From the NCBI RefSeq assembly GCF_000004195.4, contig NC_030679.2:149903040-149967039 (forward strand): 64,000 nt of DNA, read 5' to 3'. The stretch comes from Xenopus tropicalis (lineage: Eukaryota > Chordata > Amphibia > Anura > Pipidae). Below are positions 21,832 to 30,784 of the stretch, one piece after another; position 1 is the first letter of the stretch, and every line of letters begins with the position of its first letter. The position numbers were made by a program, and so were the translations under genes. The notes under the pieces are model-generated. The model was not told the DNA's origin, made no database searches, and saw nothing but the letters and a program-made list of their open reading frames with translations.

Positions 21832-22595
21832 TAGTGATGGGCGAAAAGTTTCGCCAGGCATGGATTTGCGGCGAATTTCCGCGTTTCGCCATTGGCGGAT
21901 TGTTTCGCGAAACGGATGAAACATTTCGCCGCGGAAAAATTCGCCGCACGTCCAAAAATTGTCGCCGGCGTCAAAAAAGAATAGTCGCGGGCGACAAAAT
22001 AATAGCCGCGGGCGACGAAACAATAGCGCGTGACAAAATAATAACAGCGGGCGACGAAACAAGAGCCGCGCGACGAAACAATAGCCGCGCACGACGAAAC
22101 AATAGCCGTGCAACAAAATAATAGCTGCGGGCGACGAAATAATAGCCGAGCGACAAAACAATAGCCGCGGGCGACGAAACAAGAGCCGCGCGACGAAACA
22201 AGAGCCGAGGGCGACGAAACAAGAGCCACGCGCAACGAAATAATAGCCGCGCGACAAAACAATAGCCGCGGACGACGAAACAATAGCCGCGCGACAAAAC
22301 AATAGCCGCGCGACAAAACAATAGCCGCTGGCGACGAAACAAGAGCCGCGCAACGAAACAAGAGCCGTGCAACGAAACAAGAGCCGCGCGCGAGACGAAA
22401 TAATAGCCGCGCGACAAAACAATAGCCGCGGGAGACGAAACAATAGCTGCGCGACAAAATAATAGCTGCGGGCGACAATTTTTTTCGTCGCACAACATTT
22501 TCGCCGTTTCGCGAATTTTTCGCCGTTTCGCGGATCTTTTCAAAGATTCGCGAATTTTTCGGCGAAGCGAAACGGAACAGATTCGCTCATCACTA
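21832..22595. mobile_element. hAT family A element nested in the 21100-22610 element
   Basis: TAGTGATGGGCGAA ... ATTCGCTCATCACTA, flanked by exact TTCGCTAC duplicates (21824-21831 and 22596-22603). The target is the right terminus of the host element. The inside is a tandem expansion of units of about 20 bp. Confidence 0.9.
21975..22485. repeat. Minisatellite of 19-22 bp units inside the hAT element
   Basis: About 25 units of the type GACGAAACAATAGCCGCGC alternate between cyt-gly-like CGCGCGACAAAA and CGCGGGCGACGAA variants. It is unusually CpG-rich for the window. All three minus frames stay open across it, giving spurious ORFs of 217-228 codons. Confidence 0.85.
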
Positions 22596-22610
22596 TTCGC
22601 TACATCTCTA

Positions 22611-23164
22611 CTGGTCGGTTGCCAATTAGCGATGAGTGAATTTTTTTCACCAGTCATGGATTCCCAGTGAAATTCTTCATTTTAGGGAATTTCAGCACAT
22701 TTTTTTGTCTTCAGTTCACGCAACGATTGAATCAAGTTTAGCCCCACTACTGTCATCATAAATAAGCTCTATAGAGTACATACATTGAAATGTAAGACCA
22801 CTTGTCAAATTATATATAACTTAAAGAAAAATACATAGTTTTCTTTTCCTGGCAATATAAAATACAGGTAAGCCCCTCCCCCTGGCCAGTGACAGAATAA
22901 GAACCTTTCCCTTAAGGACTTAAATATCTCCCTTTGCATCTAGACTCGTTGTTATTCAAAACTCTACTTGGTCTAAGAAGGGTATCAGGCTGGGAGATTG
23001 GGCAAAAAAAAGAAAATTACAGTAACTATGAGCAAGAATCCTTTTTTCTTGGCATCCCCTCCCAGCATAAAGCTACAGGAAATTCCCAATCAAACATCCA
23101 AGGGGGAAGTCTATCCAAGACCCTAAAATTGATGCAGACTAGAAAAATGTATTGTGACACAACA
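22611..23164. other. Intergenic duplicon, paralog of 12800-13290
   Basis: It includes a hAT family A left-end fragment near 22627-22690 (GCGATGAGTGAATTTTTTTC). No coding potential. Confidence 0.45.
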
Positions 23165-23667
23165 GGATGAGCGAATTTTTTCACCTGGCATGGATTCGCA
23201 GTGAATTTCCACATTTCGGCATTGGCGAATTGTTTTGCAAAATTTCCGTGAAAATTCGCCGTGGAAAAATTTGCCGCACATAAAAAAAACTGTTGCACGT
23301 CAAATTTGCCATGGCTGCAACAAAATTGGGCCCAGTTGCATTAAAAAAGGATGCGGTTGCATCAAAAAAGGGTGTGGTCGCATAAAAACCGCGGGCGTCA
23401 AAAAAAGATGCGGGCGACTAAAAAATGTGCAACAAATGTGTTTCGCAAATCTTCAAGTTTCAAGTTTATTGTCATATACAAATAACAATGAAGCATCATT
23501 ACTGTAATGAAATGTTTTGACCCGTGTTCCTCCCAACTTTACATAGACAAAAACAAAATGCAAATATTAAATATAATAAAAGTGTGCAATAAAGGTGCAA
23601 GTATTTACAATAAAAAAATCTTCTTGCCATTTCGCAAATTTTATGGTGACAGATTCGCTCATCACTA
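23165..23667. mobile_element. hAT family A element with an internal unrelated block
   Basis: The left terminus is clipped (GATGAGCGAATTTTTTCACC); the right end is ATTCGCTCATCACTA. The paralog at about 13289 has the unoccupied AACAGTAT. At 23455-23600 an AT-rich block (CAAGTTTATTGTCATATAC) interrupts the normal interior and may be a further insertion. Confidence 0.7.
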
Positions 23668-24100
23668 AACAGTATTAAGAACTGAGTGCCCAAATTAGGC
23701 TGCCACCACTGCTTTTACATCCAACCGGTACTGTTTAACAAGTGCTCTGACCAATGACAGGCAGCTACTATACAGATAGATTTAGAGGACATCCCTGCCT
23801 TACATGCCTAAGATGCCACCTCAGCCTTGGTAAAATATGCCTTAAGAATAAGGGTTTGCCTGGAACTGTATATGGTTTGGAAATGTGCAACACTATCCAT
23901 CTGCCAATAGTCGACGAACAGGCCACCTGTCCCTTCCTGGGACAAAATAGAATGACAAATAAATAGCCTATCTGTCATCCTGAAATTCTTGATTCTGTCC
24001 AAATGATTCCACCGACCAGATCATGTCCGTCACAGACTGGGAACTACTCAAAACAGCACACCCCAGTGCACAATTCTATAAAATAAAAAAACTGTTAAGA
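23668..24100. other. Intergenic duplicon, paralog of 13300-14190
   Basis: It contains the empty target ATGGTTTG (23872-23879) for the hAT element at 13509. No gene. Confidence 0.55.
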
Positions 24101-24104
24101 AAGT

Positions 24105-24405
24105 GAATATAGAAAAACACCATTTATTATACAGTGGGAGAAGGAAATAAACACATTGATACAGGGAAAAACATGGAGTAAAATGATGATGTATGCTCAT
24201 AAAGGTTCAAGATCAACCAGATTCCATGTACCGCACCAAAATCCTTTCATAAAATGTATGAAGGTGTACAAAATGTGTGCTGGAGATGTAACAAAGCAGA
24301 TGGATCCTATAGCCATACATGCTAAACGTGCAAAGAAATTATGCCTTATTGGGAAGAATTTGCCATTATAGAAGCTCTAAAACCAGAACTCCCTAGGCCA
24401 TATAG
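24105..24405 (+). pseudogene. L1-like ORF2 C-terminal fragment (unit 4)
   Basis: It reads KMYEGVQNVCWRCNKADGS, then SYSHTC, a stop, and TCKEIMPYWEEFAII. The C-W-x-C ... H-x-C pattern is as in the 48-kb copy. It is interrupted at 24406. Confidence 0.65.
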
Positions 24406-24714
24406 CAGTTGGGTCCCCAACCTTTTTAACCTGTGAGCAACATTTATATATAATAAAAAAAAGTTGGGGAGCAACACAAGCATGCTAAAAGTTCCTAGGG
24501 GGTGACGGATAAAGGCTGTGATTGGCTATATGGTAGCCCACTATAGACTGGCAGTCTACAGGAGGCTCTATTTGGCAGTACTTCGTGCCTCCAAAACTTG
24601 CCACCAAGTCAGAAATGAAAAAATGAGCACTTGTTTCGAAGCCATTGGGAGCAACATCAAAGGGGTTGGGGAGCAACATGTTGCCTATGAGCCACGGGTT
24701 GGGAGTCACTACTG
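24406..24714. mobile_element. hAT-like miniature element, family B2 (unit 4)
   Basis: CAGTTGGGTCCCCAACC ... GGTTGGGAGTCACTACTG. Confidence 0.6.
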
Positions 24715-25137
24715 TATAGAAACAGTCCTGTTTACCCTTGATAAATATTAATTGATAATTCACATGCTTCAGGCAGCGAGAGCACTAATACCCAAGCTTT
24801 AGATGAGCTCCAAACCTCCAGTTAAAATAGAACGGGTGAACACCATAGAGGAAGCTCCTAAAATGTAGGGACCTGACAGCTCTAAGATATGGTAAAGCAA
24901 ATATGAAAAGACTTGGGTGGCCTGTACCATAAATAAATAGACAAGTAGCCATTAAAAAAATATGTATCATCACAAGTAAAGGCAATCAAGCCCTTAAAGT
25001 ACAAATACTGGAGTAGGAACCTACTCCACACCACACCTCGACCTTTTTCTTCCCCCTTTAGCAGCTCTACACCTCAAGCTAAATATTATATGGGTACAAG
25101 ATTGATGGAGGCATTTACTCATGCTTGGAAATGCGCA
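24715..25137 (+). mobile_element. L1-like remnant, 3' continuation (unit 4)
   Basis: Collinear with 6361-6779. Confidence 0.45.
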
Positions 25138-25308
25138 CAGTGCTGTCCAACTTCTGTGGTGCCAAGGGCCGGAATTTATCTAGCATACATGGTGGAGGGC
25201 CACTAATGGAAGCCAGTGTTGACCACTCTCCTTTTTTAAACAACACCCACTTCAAACCACACCCATGTTATCACAATTGTGGTAGCGCAGTAAAAACCCA
25301 AATGCCTA
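25138..25308. mobile_element. Truncated hAT-like insertion (CAGTGCTGTCC end), unit 4
   Basis: Paralog of 6780-6955. Confidence 0.4.
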
Positions 25309-25545
25309 TTTAAGTTACTTTCCAAATGTTGAGATCTCAGAGTAAGCAGGTTGAGGGTGGGGTTGTTGCCTGAAAGGAGATAGCTGAATATTCCCCGTTT
25401 TCATATAAAGTTGGTACAAGGCTTTCTGTAAAAAGTTTGTTTTTGTTCTGTATCTTTCAAAACAACTGCCAGCTCCTGATATTTGATCATTTCAAAAAGA
25501 TTTCACTTCTTAACAACCCAAGGTAAATGATTAAACCAACAGTAA

Positions 25546-25887
25546 GGGGGTTATTTATCAATGGTTGAGTTTGATTTGTCCCCTCAATTCGAGGTTTTTT
25601 GCACTTAAACTTAAATTTGAGTTATGGTTCAACAACCCAAATGTCCAGTACTTATTAACTGAAAAAAAAAACAACTCAAATGTAAAAATTTATCATGTAA
25701 AATCTTGTGAGTTTCTATAGAAGTTAATGGGAGTTGTCATTGGCAAAGTAAAGACATATACTCAAACTCAAATTTTTCAAGTTTTGAGAGCTTGTAATCT
25801 CAAGAAAATCGAGACATTTGAGTTTTTTTATTCTTATGAATTTTCCTTATTAATAAATAAGTGACTTGCAAATGGATAAATAAGCCC
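25546..25887. mobile_element. Miniature element, family C (unit 4)
   Basis: Very close to the unit 2 copy at 7188-7527, which suggests units 2 and 4 are sister duplicates. Confidence 0.55.
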
Positions 25888-26294
25888 AGTTACATTTTTA
25901 TTCCAAGTGCTTTTTGAATAAAAATCATAACCAAATGGGTGCTAGATCACTATAAGGCAAAGCAAAATAAGGTGATTGGGCATCACAGAGTCTGTAGGTA
26001 CCTGCATATCTAATGCTGCCCTGACTGGCCTTGTACACCAGCTGGAGGGAGAATGAGTCCTGTCCCTATTGTTACCTTACATTACAAACATTAAAGCTCC
26101 ATAGGTGGGGAAGCCCTTCCTTGTGTAAAACAAGCAGGAAATACAAATATGGCTAATAATAATAATATATTATTATTATTATTATAAAAGTTAAAAAATT
26201 TGTTCTAAAGATCATGATTTTTTGGGGTCATAAACTTTTATTTCATTTCTTTTGGTTAAACAGAGTATAAAGATCCACATTAGTAGATTCAATT
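25888..26294. other. 3' flank of OR gene 4
   Basis: It holds the ATT/AAT microsatellite shared with unit 2 and a minus-strand AATAAA at 26237-26242. The LTR site is empty here. Confidence 0.5.
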
Positions 26295-27212
26295 TCATAT
26301 ATACTTTCGAAGAACAGCTTTTATCTCCTTGTTTCTCAGGCTGTATACTGTTGGATTAAAAAATGGCGTTCCAACTGTGTATAGAAGGGACAGCATTTTA
26401 TTCATATTAATGTTATGGCCCTTGGATGGTACCATATAAACTATTGTCATAGTTCCATAGTATGTGCACACAACAATTAAATGGGAGCTGCAAGTGGAGA
26501 AGGCTTTGTGTCTTCCTTCAGTAGAGGAGATCCTGAGAATGGCAAGGCCAATGGAAACATAAGTGTAAATGATGAAGCAAAAAGGGAGCAGCATAAAAGG
26601 TATGAGCAAAATGATATGTGTTAGTTCTACAGCTTTATAATCTGTGCAGGAAAGTTTAATAAGAGGGGTAAAGTCACAGAAATAGTAATCTATAACAAAT
26701 GGGCCACAGAACTGTAAATTAAATGTCAGAAGAATCACAATAAAAGCCAATATAAGGGCTAAGCCCCAAGAACAAAGACTCATATAGAGGCAAAGCCTGA
26801 AACCCATAATGGAGGCATAATGAAGTGGGGAGCAGATGGCCAGATATCGGTCATAGGCCATGGCTGTGAGGAGATAAAATTCTGAAGATGCTGAAACACC
26901 ATAGAAGTAAAGCTGTGTGATACAACCAGTAGCCGATATTGTGCCCCCTCCATTCAGTAATAACCACAAGAAATTTGGAGTAATACTGGTACTGAGCAAA
27001 ACATCAGATAGAGACAGCTGGGAGAGAAGGGCGTACATGGGAGATCTCAGGGCTGAGACTGTTATTACCAATATAATTATAAGGAGATTTCCAAATAATG
27101 TCAAAATATAAATCCAGAGAAACAGAACAAAGAGAAACTCATTGATTATCTGAGAGTTCTGAAATCCCAAGAGAAGGAAAGATATACCTGATGTCTGATT
27201 CACCTTATGCAT
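26295..27212 (-). CDS. Olfactory receptor 4, class II-like, 305 aa, intact
   Basis: OR with complete motifs. Distinctive residues are Ser69 in TM2 (LSLSDV), YGVSASSEFY in TM3, LALILAFIVILL in TM4, loop 2 VIDYYFCDFTPLI, TM5 HIILLIPFM, Thr250 in TM6, and KGHNINMNKM at loop 3/TM7. The conserved MHK start is used. The 11-codon upstream extension (MCST...) differs from those of other copies, as expected of a 5' untranslated or intron sequence. Flank similarity points to gene 2 as its closest duplicate, although TM4 differs completely. Confidence 0.95.
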   Translation of the reverse strand: MHKVNQTSGISFLLLGFQNSQIINEFLFVLFLWIYILTLFGNLLIIILVITVSALRSPMYALLSQLSLSDVLLSTSITPNFLWLLLNGGGTISATGCITQLYFYGVSASSEFYLLTAMAYDRYLAICSPLHYASIMGFRLCLYMSLCSWGLALILAFIVILLTFNLQFCGPFVIDYYFCDFTPLIKLSCTDYKAVELTHIILLIPFMLLPFCFIIYTYVSIGLAILRISSTEGRHKAFSTCSSHLIVVCTYYGTMTIVYMVPSKGHNINMNKMLSLLYTVGTPFFNPTVYSLRNKEIKAVLRKYI

Positions 27213-27474
27213 TGCCTGGAACCATAAAACAAAGGTAGAACACACACTGTAAGTTAGAATAGTTTCAAATAACTTATTAACATTTCATGATCTATATGTA
27301 CATTTTTGCTAGAAATAAGAAACAGAAGAGATGGAGCTGATCTGGCACTTTCTGAAATTTAGTAGAAACGTAAAATTTGCAGCATCTGTCTGAAGAAAAA
27401 GTCCCCTCTGATATCCAACATCAGCCTGAAAGAGTTTCTTGAAACAGACGAGAGCAACAAAGAGCAGCCATAAC

Positions 27475-27650
27475 TCTATACTGCATGGATAAGGGAAGCC
27501 ATTTGGCATTACAGAGATGGGGTTTTTATACCTTTGGAAAGGAACATAACAGCCATTCTGTAACTATCCCCTGGGCCGTGTATAACACAGACTCTCACAG
27601 GGAGCTCCCTGGGGCACAACCAGAAGCTTGTTATGAACGGCAATTTCTTC
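27475..27650 (-). promoter_or_regulatory. Promoter / first-exon block of OR gene 4
   Basis: TATAAAAA on minus at 27523-27530. CTCCCTGGGGCA (11/12 Olf/EBF) at 27605-27616. Confidence 0.65.
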
Positions 27651-27824
27651 CATTGTTCAGATATTTATTTATATTGACTTCTAAAATGTTTTTGTACTCC
27701 AATTCCACCAAATGCACTCAATATTTTTATTTTTGAGTCTTCTTCTTCTTTTTTAATGTCTTCTTCTAAACACGTCAAATATTGAGCTTATTTTAGCAGT
27801 AATTGTTTCCTGAAATAGAACGAA

Positions 27825-28138
27825 GGGGCAGATTTATCAGAATTAGGATTTGTGTAAAAAAAAAAGGGAAAAAAATGTGCACAAATAGCATTTGTGTATC
27901 TATAGCACAAATATCTCCCCATATTTTTTTTAAATAATACCTCAAAGTGAAAGGACCACAAAAATTGGCTTCTACATGTCCTTAGCTTTAAGATGGCATA
28001 TTTTTAGATTCACGGTTTTCATGGTTTTGATGCATAATAAATGGCAAAAATTTCACTTTTCTTAATTGAAAAAATTGTGGTTTTAGCTCAAGAATATACA
28101 AATTGCAAATAAATTCAAATCTTTAATAAATCTGCCCC
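27825..28138. mobile_element. Miniature element, family H (unit 4)
   Basis: GGGGCAGATTTATCA ... AAATCTGCCCC. Confidence 0.5.
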
Positions 28139-28236
28139 TGACAGTAATATTATATATGCATTTTTTAAGTTTAAAGACACTGCTCATCTTTACTTCCCGC
28201 TGCTATGGTTGGGTAGAAGACTCCAGGTTCCAGCAC

Positions 28237-28560
28237 TAGTGATGAGCCAAATTTTTTGCCAGGCATGGATTTGCATTAAATTTCTGCATTTCACCATTGG
28301 CTAATTTTTTTTACAAAACTTCAGCAAAAACCAGCAGTGGAAAAATTTGTTGTTTATCAAAAAAAAGTTGCACTTGCTTCAAAAAAAGTCGCTGCTGCTT
28401 CAAAAAAGTCAAAATGGGCATGGTCGCGTCAAAAAAAGGCGCAGTCACGGCAAAAAAAAAAGATGCGGGTGACAAACGTGATTTTTCTCTATTTTGAAAA
28501 TTTTCCTAGCATTTTGTTGAATTTTGCCAAAGCAAAATGGGACAGACTTGCTCATCACTA
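28237..28560. mobile_element. hAT family A element, 324 bp, exact target duplication
   Basis: TAGTGATGAGCC ... TTGCTCATCACTA. It is flanked by TCCAGCAC on both sides (28229-28236 and 28561-28568). A related unoccupied site lies near 57683 (GTTCCAGTGCCATTAGG). Confidence 0.85.
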
Positions 28561-28823
28561 TCCAGCACCATAAGTGTTGGCCACAAAGATATTTATTTAA
28601 AAAGAACAGAACTAATTACTGGACACTTCAATTTGTAGAGATAAAAGATGCTATAGAAGTAAAGGTCTGGATTTCATTGTTGAAAACACCCCAGATAGAA
28701 TGTACTATTGGTTCTAAATTTTTCTTTGAAAGTGGCGCACCACAAAAAAAGGCCAGTAGGCCATATTATTGTATGGCTATTATCTGATGATGTTCCTTCA
28801 TCTGTATCGTATTACATGTTTAA

Positions 28824-29175
28824 TAGTGATGAGCACATTTTTTTGCCAGGCATGGATTCACAGTAAATTTCTGCATTTCGCCTTTGGCGAATTGTTTCAC
28901 GAAACTTCTGTGAAAATGAACCACGGAAAAATTTGTTGTGTGGAAATTTTTTTGACACACGTCAAATTGGGTGCTGTCGCGTAAAAAAAGGCATGGTTGA
29001 CAAAAAATAGACGCTGGCGACAAAAAAAAATAGCCGCGGGCGACAAAAAAAGACGTGGGTGACAAAAAAATCGTGCAACAAATGCATTTTGTGAATTTTT
29101 CGCTATTTCGCAAATTTTATAGCCATTTTGTGAATTTAATGGCAAAGCGAAATTGGACAGATTCGCTCATCACTA
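28824..29175. mobile_element. hAT family A element, 352 bp, exact target duplication
   Basis: TAGTGATGAGCAC ... ATTCGCTCATCACTA. It is flanked by ATGTTTAA on both sides (28816-28823 and 29176-29183). Empty sites exist at about 18627 and 45608. Confidence 0.88.
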
Positions 29176-29980
29176 ATGTTTAATAAAATAATTCTAGGTT
29201 AGAATAATATTTTTGGTTGAAATTTTATAATTAAACATAGTTAATCTCATAGCTGGGTTTTTACTTAAATATTTAAATATGCACATGTGTTAAAAAGAGA
29301 AAACTTTACATGGGGGATACCTACATTTCATATGTCCAAATAAAGAAAATTCCCAGATGATGTTAACATTATTATCAAGCCATAAAGAAAAAAATAACCT
29401 TTTGTTCCAAAAGGAACAATGATCTGTCTGAAATTTCAAAATTATGAAAATTACGCTAGGGTGATAAAGGGGCAGTATACCCCCATACAATACTTTTGGC
29501 TATTGTTTTAATCACAGAAAAGCCAGATAACGGTCATAAGAAATTACTATAATGAGAAGGGTTTCTATGGCTGTAAAAAAAACTTTGAATTTGAATTTTT
29601 GGAAAATTTCAAATGTTTGAAGAAGAAGAAGAAAAAAAATGCAGATGTCATTATTATGCACCCCTTGCTCAGCTACTTCACCTAATGGCATAAGAGCCCT
29701 CCCCAGTTCTGCCCCGAGCTACCTAAGGAGCTGTCTGGGTATGGTGTTTGGAAAAATAAAATAGCAACATGGGTGCATTTTTCCCATGAAGAACAGCTGT
29801 AACATAGTGGAAAGGGGCTTCTCTAACAATGCTGGCCAATGGAGATGCTATTGCTGAGCTAAAAACATCTTATTTTGGGAGATTTCAACAAAATGTTAAC
29901 ATATTGTGTATTTTTCTTGCCCTTTCACAAATTGTGTGAAATTTTCACAAAGTGAAATGGGGTGGTTTTACTTATCACTA
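29176..29980. other. Unique duplicon spacer, unit 4 (left part)
   Basis: Paralog of 4214-5050. No gene. Interrupted at 29981 by a miniature element. Confidence 0.5.
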
Positions 29981-30508
29981 TGGGGCACATTTACTAACCC
30001 ACGAATTCGAATCCGAATTGGAAAAATTCCGATTGGAAAATTAACATTTTGTGACTTTTTCGTATTTTTTGCGATTTTTTCGTCGCCTTTACGACTTTTC
30101 GTAAATTGTCGCAACTTTTTCGTAGCCATTACGACTTGCGTGAAAAGACGCGAATTTTTCATAGCCATTACGATTCGCTCGTATCTTGTTGCGACTTTTT
30201 CGTATTGAGCACTTGTAAGCGGAGGGCAAAACTTTCAGACTTGATGATTTTGGAAGCCTACCATAGGACTCAATGGCACCCTGCAGCTCCAACCTGGCCC
30301 AAGAAAAGTCACCATACTGAAGCTTGAATGAATCCGAATCTTTCGTACTCGGCGCGAAAGCTGCAAAAAAGTCGCGACTTTTCGCGCAATTCGTAACGGC
30401 TACGAAAAAGTTGCGTCAATTTTCCGAAAAATCGCAAAATACCGATCATTACGAAAAAAAATGCATTCGGACGCCGTCGGAACGTTCGTGGGTAAGTAAA
30501 TGTGCTCC
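29981..30508. mobile_element. Palindromic miniature element, family M (Harbinger-like)
   Basis: GGGGCACATTTACTAACCC on the left and GGTAAGTAAATGTGCTCC on the right. It is inserted at CACTA|T of the spacer; paralogs read CACTATTTGTTATTT without it. Subterminal TTTTTCGTA/TACGAAAAA repeats give a cruciform-like interior. A non-repeated core (about 30215-30310) lies in the middle. Confidence 0.7.
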
Positions 30509-30784
30509 TATGTGTTATTTAATATATAGTTATTTTTGAATTTCCTTTAATTTTTTAGCACTAAAATTTCTTATATTAGCTTACCCACCAACTAATACAT
30601 AATGTACCACCTGGAAGACTTGATAAAGACCTAAAATGCCACCATATGTGCCATGTCTAAAGTAATAATGAATATATGAATGAGAATCTTAACAGTACAA
30701 TTTATACAGTATACTCAGCTTGGAGATAAGCTGCCATTGTAGGTCCCTTATAAAAAGGTAATGGTAAAAAAAAGTAAATTGTGT

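Larger units (their letters stand above)
21100..22610. mobile_element. hAT-like element, family B1, containing a nested family A element
   Basis: Outer ends are TAGAGATGTAGCGAAC and TTCGCTACATCTCTA. They are flanked by an exact 8-bp duplication CTGGTCGG (21092-21099 and 22611-22618). The related site near 47160 (CTGATTGG) is empty. Between the ends lie the conserved CTTTAAA core and a long non-coding middle (21330-21720) absent from the shorter copy at 13509. Confidence 0.85.

Noticed and set aside
21790..22657. Minus-strand ORFs of 217, 220 and 228 codons
   Set aside because: All three frames are open only because the minisatellite units lack stops. The products are meaningless repeats of AIVSSRGSCFVAR type.
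29906..30327. Short ORFs of 66-100 codons near 30 kb
   Set aside because: They lie in the palindromic family M element and are due to TTTTTCGTA repeats.
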